Of a stretch of DNA of 64,000 nt, positions 59,406 through 64,000 are shown in pieces (the stretch's first letter is position 1; the number at the start of each line of letters is the position of its first letter). The stretch covers positions 1-64,000 of the forward strand of contig JAKSJA010000002.1 in assembly GCA_024398495.1 (NCBI GenBank), read 5' to 3'. A program made the translations under genes and the position numbers. Origin of the DNA: Bacteroidaceae bacterium (GTDB taxonomy: Bacteria > Bacteroidota > Bacteroidia > Bacteroidales > Bacteroidaceae). Under the pieces are notes generated by a model that did not search any database, was not told the DNA's origin, and saw nothing but the letters and a program-made list of their open reading frames with translations.

Positions 59406-61880
59406 TCATTTCGTAACGCCGAAGTCTTGCTGTTGTTTCTCCACTTCATCGAGAAGACGGCGTTTTTCTGTTTCGGATATAGTAGGAACAGATTGCCCAT
59501 TACGTTTCATCTCTTCCGATGATTTTGTGACGCTAACCTTTTCATAACAGGTCGGAAATGCTGCCGGTACACTATGGATGGTGATGGTGTCAGCAGACGG
59601 TGCATGTATGCCTTCAAAAGCAGGACGTGCAATGATGGTAATATCGCCAGGTGTATTCGTTGCCTGTATCAATACAGGTGCGCTGCCCCATTCCACATTA
59701 CGAGGGTTGGCACCAATGGAAACATCTCCAATAATATGCCCTTCACCTTCAACAGTGAACGATATCTGTTCTTTTGCCAAACGTCTTACATTGCCATTAT
59801 CATCGGTGATTTCGGCAATAATGACAATAAAGTCAGATCCATCAGCAACAAGTTCTTTCCCATTCCTGTCAGCATGAAGACATATCTTTGTTGAACGGCG
59901 TGATGGCATCTTCTTTTCTGTACATACTATCTTACCGTCTTTGAATCCCTCTGCCAGCAAAGACACTCTCTGCCAGTTGCGTTGCTTGTAGGAATATTCT
60001 CTCGCCTTCCAGAAGTTCCAGAAGCCTTTGAATATCGCAGGACTGCCTGATAATGTCTGTACCATATCGCCTTCCAAAGCAGTAAGTCGTACAGAGTCAC
60101 AGTTGTTAAAGACAACAACATCCTCTCCTGAACATTGTGTCATCTCATTTGCAATGAACAAATATGGTTCAGTACTGATAAGACTGTTTGCCTTGAATGC
60201 GGCAAGAGCATATTTCGGTTGACGGAATGCATCATATATTCCCCCGAAATAAGGGTCAGGATGATAGCCTCTTTGATGGTCGAAAGGATGCCATTGACAA
60301 CCACCTATGAACTGTCTGCTGTCGGTAAGCATCTCTTTGTATGTGTTGTCCAAACTTAGTGCCGCATCAAGCATAGCCTTCTCGCCCCATCCACGTGAAG
60401 CACGGTTTAAGCAGTTGTGAGCATACCAGTCATCGACCATCTCGCCAAACTCACGTGTGAAGATACATTTGTCTTCAGGTGTCGTAATCTTACCTATGTC
60501 TTCAGGCCATCCGTAGAGCACCTCATAGTTTTCTTTTACACCAGCAGAATTCATATCGGCGGCAGCAACAGGACGACCGATAAATGGATATTCATCAATG
60601 GTAATCTTATGTGCCTCTATGGCAAAATCCTTTGGATAGCGTGTCTCGTTTAGTATAGGCTCCCACATCAATACACACGTATGGTTACGGTCACGCCTTA
60701 TTATCTCACGGGTGTTCTTATGTACCTTCTCTGCAAACTTAGGGTCTTTGTTCCAATACTGCCATCCTGGAGTAGGCACAATGACAAAAAGTCCCAATTC
60801 ATCACAAGCGTCCATAAATGCCGGGTCTTGTGGATAATGTGCCGCACGGACAATTGTCATGCCAGCATCCTTAAGACGTTTTGCATCACGCCATTGCTGT
60901 GTGTTCGGCACAGCATTTCCCACGTATGCAAAGTCTTGATGACGGTTGCCGCCTATGAGTTTATGATAAGGTCTGTCATTGAGCCAGAATCCATCCTTTC
61001 CACGAAATTCCGCCTTGCGGATTCCCGTACGCAGTGCCACACCGTCAACACATTGCTTATTGTCAAACACCCTTATCTCGATAGTATATAGATAAGGTGT
61101 TTCAGGACTCCACAGATGAGGATTCTTCACTACTGCCGTCAGTCGTCCATCATCAGATGAAATCTTTTTTATCTGTTTGCCGTCAGCATCCTTTATCGTT
61201 GCTACGGTGTTCATCTTTGACGGCATGGTGATGTCCATGACCATCGTTGCACTTCTGTCGGAGATATTATCATAATGTACGAATACATCGTCAATGGCAT
61301 TACTATTCTTGCCAATCAACCATACGTCACGATACATACCATGATGATAGCAGAAGTCAAGTTGTGACTGTTTCTTGCCGGGAGGATAAGACTTGTCATC
61401 CCTGTTGTCAACCATCACGGCAACAAGACATTTGTCGCCAGCCTTCACTCCTTGACTTGTCAAGTCTATCTCTATTGGCAGATAGCCACCTTCATGTTCG
61501 CACACAAAGTTTCCGTTCACAAACACCTTTTGCTTGCCCATGATAGCCTCAAAATGAATGATGATATCCTTACACTTCATGTCAGCCGGAACGGTGAAAG
61601 ACTTTCTGTACCAACATATCCCCTGATAGTTTCTACCGCCACTCGCCTCCGAAGGCTCAAGCCGTGCAGTATGCGGGGCACAGACAACATCCCATTCTTC
61701 ATCGTTGAAACCGACAGTTTCCGCACCAACTACATCTCCCAGATGGAAACGCCATCCCTGATTGAAATTATATACAATACGTCCGCTATTGGGAATCTGG
61801 TAAAAACCAGCCACGCTCTGTGCCTGTAAACCTGTCAAACATATACAGGTAAGACATGAAAGCAAAATAATCTTTTTCAT
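59406..61880 (-). CDS. Glycoside hydrolase family 2 enzyme (beta-galactosidase/glucuronidase-like)
   Basis: An 824-aa secreted or periplasmic enzyme. A GTG at 61886 precedes the ATG at 61880, which I prefer; it gives a signal peptide (MKKIILLSCLTCICLTGLQA). The order is sugar-binding domain (about 30-195), immunoglobulin-like domain (about 200-300), TIM barrel (about 305-600: GGNRHQDFAYVGN; TIVRAAHYPQD), and C-terminal beta domains. The acid/base Glu is in MWEPILNETRYP (where family members often have WSLGNE) and the likely nucleophile Glu in FTREFGEMVDD. The last 30 residues are charged. Minus-strand TATCTTTG (61886-61893) lies 5 nt before the start codon. It is convergent with the DUF4038 gene and divergent from ddh. 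Confidence 0.9.
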   Translation of the reverse strand: MKKIILLSCLTCICLTGLQAQSVAGFYQIPNSGRIVYNFNQGWRFHLGDVVGAETVGFNDEEWDVVCAPHTARLEPSEASGGRNYQGICWYRKSFTVPADMKCKDIIIHFEAIMGKQKVFVNGNFVCEHEGGYLPIEIDLTSQGVKAGDKCLVAVMVDNRDDKSYPPGKKQSQLDFCYHHGMYRDVWLIGKNSNAIDDVFVHYDNISDRSATMVMDITMPSKMNTVATIKDADGKQIKKISSDDGRLTAVVKNPHLWSPETPYLYTIEIRVFDNKQCVDGVALRTGIRKAEFRGKDGFWLNDRPYHKLIGGNRHQDFAYVGNAVPNTQQWRDAKRLKDAGMTIVRAAHYPQDPAFMDACDELGLFVIVPTPGWQYWNKDPKFAEKVHKNTREIIRRDRNHTCVLMWEPILNETRYPKDFAIEAHKITIDEYPFIGRPVAAADMNSAGVKENYEVLYGWPEDIGKITTPEDKCIFTREFGEMVDDWYAHNCLNRASRGWGEKAMLDAALSLDNTYKEMLTDSRQFIGGCQWHPFDHQRGYHPDPYFGGIYDAFRQPKYALAAFKANSLISTEPYLFIANEMTQCSGEDVVVFNNCDSVRLTALEGDMVQTLSGSPAIFKGFWNFWKAREYSYKQRNWQRVSLLAEGFKDGKIVCTEKKMPSRRSTKICLHADRNGKELVADGSDFIVIIAEITDDNGNVRRLAKEQISFTVEGEGHIIGDVSIGANPRNVEWGSAPVLIQATNTPGDITIIARPAFEGIHAPSADTITIHSVPAAFPTCYEKVSVTKSSEEMKRNGQSVPTISETEKRRLLDEVEKQQQDFGVTK

Positions 61881-61885
61881 GACCA

Positions 61886-61893
61886 CAAAGATA
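61886..61893 (-). promoter_or_regulatory. -7 element of the GH2 gene, 5 nt from the start codon
   Basis: Minus-strand TATCTTTG. No clear -33 TTTG was found at 19-21 nt. With the start codon 5 nt further on, the transcript would be leaderless or nearly so, as for aroA. Confidence 0.45.
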
Positions 61894-61977
61894 CAAAAGT
61901 TTTTTTATCAATGCAGATATGCCGTTTAGAATTTTTTTTCCTAATTTTGCACAGATTACCAAATACATAATGTGGAT

Positions 61978-62880
61978 ATGGATAAACTCAGAGTTGCAAT
62001 CGTAGGTTATGGAAATATAGGAAAATTTGCTCTTCAAGCATTGGAAACAGCAGAAGACATGGAAGTTGCAGGCGTGGTAAGACGTACTGTCAGCAGCCAC
62101 CAACCAAAAGAGATTGAAGGCATATATCCTATTGTAACAGACATCAAGGAGTTGGGACATGTCGATGTCGCAATTCTTTCAACGCCTAGTCGTCAATGCA
62201 AGGAGTTTGCACAGCAGATACTGCCGTTGGGAATAAATACCGTTGACAGTTTCGACATCCACACATCCGTATGCCAATATCGGGACGAACTGATGAAAAT
62301 AAACCGCCAGACTGGTACCGTATCCATCATCTCAGCAGGATGGGATCCTGGAACAGACTCCATCGTCAGAGCACTCATGCAAGGCTTGGCACCAAAAGGA
62401 CTCACATACACCAACTTTGGTCCTGGAATGAGCATGGGACATTCTGTATGCGTAAAGAGCAAGGAAGGAGTCAAAGATGCACTCTCCATGACAATACCGA
62501 AAGGAGAAGGAGTTCATCGTCGAATGGTATATGTAGAACTGGAACAAGATGCAGACTTGAAAACAATGACAAAACTGATAAAAGAAGACCCATATTTTGC
62601 CAATGATGAAACATACGTAATGCAAGTCGATAATATTGATGAAATCAAGGATATGGGGCATGGTGTCAACCTCGTGCGTAAAGGCGTCAGTGGACAGACT
62701 CAAAACCAACTTATGGAGTTCAATATGCGTATCAACAACCCTGCACTCACAGGGCAGATTCTCGTCAACGCAGCACGTGCCACCATGCGTCAGCAACCGG
62801 GGTGCTACACCATGGTAGAGATACCAGTCATCGATATGTTACTGGGAAACCGTGAAGAACTGATTGCAAAACTCGTCTGA
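61978..62880 (+). CDS. ddh: meso-Diaminopimelate D-dehydrogenase
   Basis: NADPH enzyme converting tetrahydrodipicolinate to meso-diaminopimelate in one step, a short route to the peptidoglycan cross-linking amino acid and lysine. The frame is open from a GTG at 61972; the ATG at 61978 gives 300 aa. NADP-binding loop VAIVGYGNIGKFALQALE (near residue 6) and GPGMSMGHSVCVKSKEGVKD (near 144) match Ddh of Bacteroidetes and Corynebacterium. TAATTTTG at 61942-61949 is a candidate -7 element. asd in this window provides the upstream step. Confidence 0.95.
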   Translation: MDKLRVAIVGYGNIGKFALQALETAEDMEVAGVVRRTVSSHQPKEIEGIYPIVTDIKELGHVDVAILSTPSRQCKEFAQQILPLGINTVDSFDIHTSVCQYRDELMKINRQTGTVSIISAGWDPGTDSIVRALMQGLAPKGLTYTNFGPGMSMGHSVCVKSKEGVKDALSMTIPKGEGVHRRMVYVELEQDADLKTMTKLIKEDPYFANDETYVMQVDNIDEIKDMGHGVNLVRKGVSGQTQNQLMEFNMRINNPALTGQILVNAARATMRQQPGCYTMVEIPVIDMLLGNREELIAKLV

Positions 62881-62892
62881 TAGCTCACAACT

Positions 62893-62942
62893 ATTAAACC
62901 ATTAAACCTTTAAACTTTTAAACCTTAAAACCTTTATAACCT
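62893..62942. repeat. TTAAACC tract upstream of the guanine deaminase gene
   Basis: Repeated TTAAACC/TTTAAAC words run up to the start codon. The same kind of tract occupies 46113-46182 before the yqaA-like gene, so the two look like copies of one element class. Confidence 0.55.
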
Positions 62943-63410
62943 ATGACTAAAGAAGATTTTATGCGCAGAGCCATTGCGCTCTCCAAAGATAGTGTTCTCA
63001 ACGGAGGGGGGCCTTTCGGTGCAGTCATCGTGAAAAACAACGAAATAATCGCAGAAGCGAGCAATTGTGTTACCATTGACAACGACCCTACGGCACATGC
63101 CGAGGTATCAGCCATCCGCAAGGCAGCACGTCAACTTGGAACATTTGATCTCTCAGGATGTGAGATATATACCAGTTGCGAGCCATGCCCTATGTGTTTT
63201 GGAGCAATATATTGGGCACATATTGATAAAATCTATTATGCCAACGACAAGAAAGATGCAGCAGAGATAGGTTTTGACGATGCTTTCATCTATGAAGAGA
63301 TAGAACGTCCCGTAGGAAACCGTCATAAACCATCAGAGCAGATATTGCATCCCGAAGCCCTGAGGGTATTCCGTCTATGGGATGAAAAAGAAGATAAGAC
63401 TGCATATTGA
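62943..63410 (+). CDS. guaD: Guanine deaminase (cytidine-deaminase fold)
   Basis: A 155-aa zinc hydrolase turning guanine into xanthine. The zinc motifs are PTAHAEVSAIRKA (His and catalytic Glu, near residue 51) and EPCPMCFGAIYWA (two Cys, near 79). NDPTAHAEV, GAIYWAHIDKIYYAN and AEIGFDDAFIYEEI match the Bacillus GuaD pattern, which favours guanine deaminase over tRNA adenosine deaminase TadA. A T/A-rich TTAAAC tract directly precedes the start. It fits purine salvage, perhaps from the extracellular nucleic acids handled elsewhere in the window (inference). Confidence 0.87.
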   Translation: MTKEDFMRRAIALSKDSVLNGGGPFGAVIVKNNEIIAEASNCVTIDNDPTAHAEVSAIRKAARQLGTFDLSGCEIYTSCEPCPMCFGAIYWAHIDKIYYANDKKDAAEIGFDDAFIYEEIERPVGNRHKPSEQILHPEALRVFRLWDEKEDKTAY

Positions 63411-63459
63411 TATAATCACTATTTTTTGCTGTAAAAAACAGTAATACATTTTTTATTTG

Positions 63460-63467
63460 TACCTTTG
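63460..63467 (+). promoter_or_regulatory. -7 element of tRNA-Ser
   Basis: TACCTTTG, 13 nt before the tRNA 5' end. No TTTG at the right distance was found, so only half the promoter is supported. Confidence 0.45.
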
Positions 63468-63480
63468 CACTGACTTTTAC

Positions 63481-63566
63481 GGAAGGATGGCAGAGTGGTC
63501 GATTGCGCTGGTCTCGAAAACCGGTATACGGTCTCCGTATCGGGGGTTCGAATCCCCCTTCTTCCG
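63481..63566 (+). tRNA. tRNA-Ser (anticodon CGA)
   Basis: An 86-nt class II tRNA. Acceptor GGAAGGA (63481-63487) pairs with TTCTTCC (63559-63565), discriminator G at 63566. Anticodon stem CTGGT/ACCGG with loop CTCGAAA; the anticodon CGA occupies 63515-63517 and reads UCG. A long variable arm (about TATACGGTCTCCGTA) and T arm GGGTTCGAATCCC are clear. CCA is not encoded. Confidence 0.96.
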
Positions 63567-63628
63567 CAGCCCCTTTCTTCCGCAGAGAAGACTCAACAAT
63601 AGGTTTTGTAGAGCCTTTTTTTATGCCA

Positions 63629-64000
63629 TTATCTTGTGAGAGAGAACTTTACACTGATACCAAAATCATGAGTGGTAGTTGGATAACTACTGGATGATAG
63701 CAATGGGGTGTTCTGCTGCATATCGTAATATGCACTCATGGTGAGGAGTTTAGATAGTGTATAGTCTGCACTGAAGGTTATCTTCGTTGCCTTGTTACCG
63801 CTGCTGGCATTGCTTTCCATATTGGCGATGTCGCGCACAAGGGTTGCCTGGTTGCGCAGGCTGATGTCGAACCGCAGGTTGAGGTCGTGGTTCATGCCTT
63901 TATTACTGGTGCTGGTGCGTGTAGATTCGCCATTAGCATTGTTGGCATTTTTCCCTTTCTTGTTCTTGGCAGCAATCTTGCGCGCACTCTTCTTGTAACC
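63629..64000 (-). CDS. sprA: C-terminal part of SprA/Sov-type type IX secretion translocon
   Basis: Minus-strand frame open from the window edge, with 123 residues to the stop. The start lies outside the window; the internal ATG at 63895 is not the start. The visible sequence matches the C-terminal end of the very large outer-membrane protein SprA: a basic linker (GYKKSARKIAAKNKKGK) followed by the last strands FDISLRNQATLVRDI, ITFSADYTLSKLLTMSAYYD, TPLLSSSSYPTTTHDFGI and the terminal VKFSLTR. SprA is the 36-strand translocon pore of the type IX secretion system, about 2400 aa in full. Its presence means the organism can export proteins carrying type IX C-terminal signals; the pectinesterase tail resembles one. 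Confidence 0.85.
   Translation of the reverse strand, partial: GYKKSARKIAAKNKKGKNANNANGESTRTSTSNKGMNHDLNLRFDISLRNQATLVRDIANMESNASSGNKATKITFSADYTLSKLLTMSAYYDMQQNTPLLSSSSYPTTTHDFGISVKFSLTR

Noticed and set aside
63602..63622. Terminator after tRNA-Ser
   Set aside because: Only a weak 4-bp stem before a T run; not strong enough to list.
63457..63697. Frames across tRNA-Ser
   Set aside because: Translation of the tRNA sequence; no protein features.

Overview
The window is chromosomal DNA of a member of the Bacteroidales, most likely Prevotellaceae (Prevotella/Segatella). The evidence is the gene content: TonB-dependent receptors with DUF5689-type lipoproteins, a SprA-type type IX secretion C-terminus, a DUF2723 membrane protein, meso-diaminopimelate dehydrogenase, and AsnS, RlmN and HtpX of Bacteroidetes type. 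The promoters agree: at least seven genes have the Bacteroidetes pattern TTTG, 19-20 nt, TAnnTTTG. No prophage, insertion sequence transposase, CRISPR array or rRNA operon was seen. Genes are densely packed, and several convergent pairs share stop-codon bases.

Layout. 1-7.8 kb: 3'-truncated trpS, tRNA-Val, an RluB-type pseudouridine synthase with a repetitive tail, asnS, cardiolipin synthase, lemA-htpX, menA. 7.8-11.8 kb: a CPA2 antiporter with a Usp-like C-terminus, asd, a small lipoprotein. 11.8-13.1 kb: a 1.3-kb stretch without an established gene. It holds an unusual array of about 26 short repeats in five blocks, arranged with mirror symmetry about position 12,495.5, followed by a 125-bp palindromic element. 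13.1-21.7 kb: a large secreted pectin methylesterase, nadB, ispD, a DJ-1 protein, nadK with an in-frame insertion, an ABC exporter, tRNA-Leu. 21.8-31.4 kb (minus strand): a second CPA2 antiporter with RCK_C domains, an AmpG-like permease, a glycosyltransferase/HIT-like/SpoIID fusion, a PdxA-like protein without catalytic residues, rlmN. 31.4-37.9 kb (minus): a secreted nuclease, two OB-fold-like lipoproteins and a TonB-dependent receptor, probably an extracellular nucleic-acid scavenging locus. 38-57.7 kb: aroA, OmpA-like lipoprotein, an outer-membrane beta-barrel, an RlmL-type methyltransferase, DPP IV, YqaA, DUF2723 protein, polysaccharide deacetylase, frr, rsgA, methylmalonyl-CoA decarboxylase, a TGS-uridine-kinase-like protein, Na/Pi symporter, sirtuin, recX. 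57.7-64 kb: two convergent glycoside hydrolases, ddh, guanine deaminase, tRNA-Ser, and the C-terminus of SprA.

How it fits together. Much of the window is housekeeping: translation, NAD, menaquinone, isoprenoid, aspartate-family and peptidoglycan metabolism. The accessory part suggests a polysaccharide- and nucleic-acid-scavenging gut or rumen anaerobe, with pectin methylesterase, two glycoside hydrolases, a TonB/nuclease locus, and type IX secretion (SprA) available for export. Methylmalonyl-CoA decarboxylase fits propionate production.

The strongest candidates for something undescribed are the mirror-symmetric repeat array (12,214-12,794), the PdxA-like pseudoenzyme co-translated with the three-domain fusion (25,464-30,241), and the short repeat shared by the nadK insertion and the pectinesterase tail.
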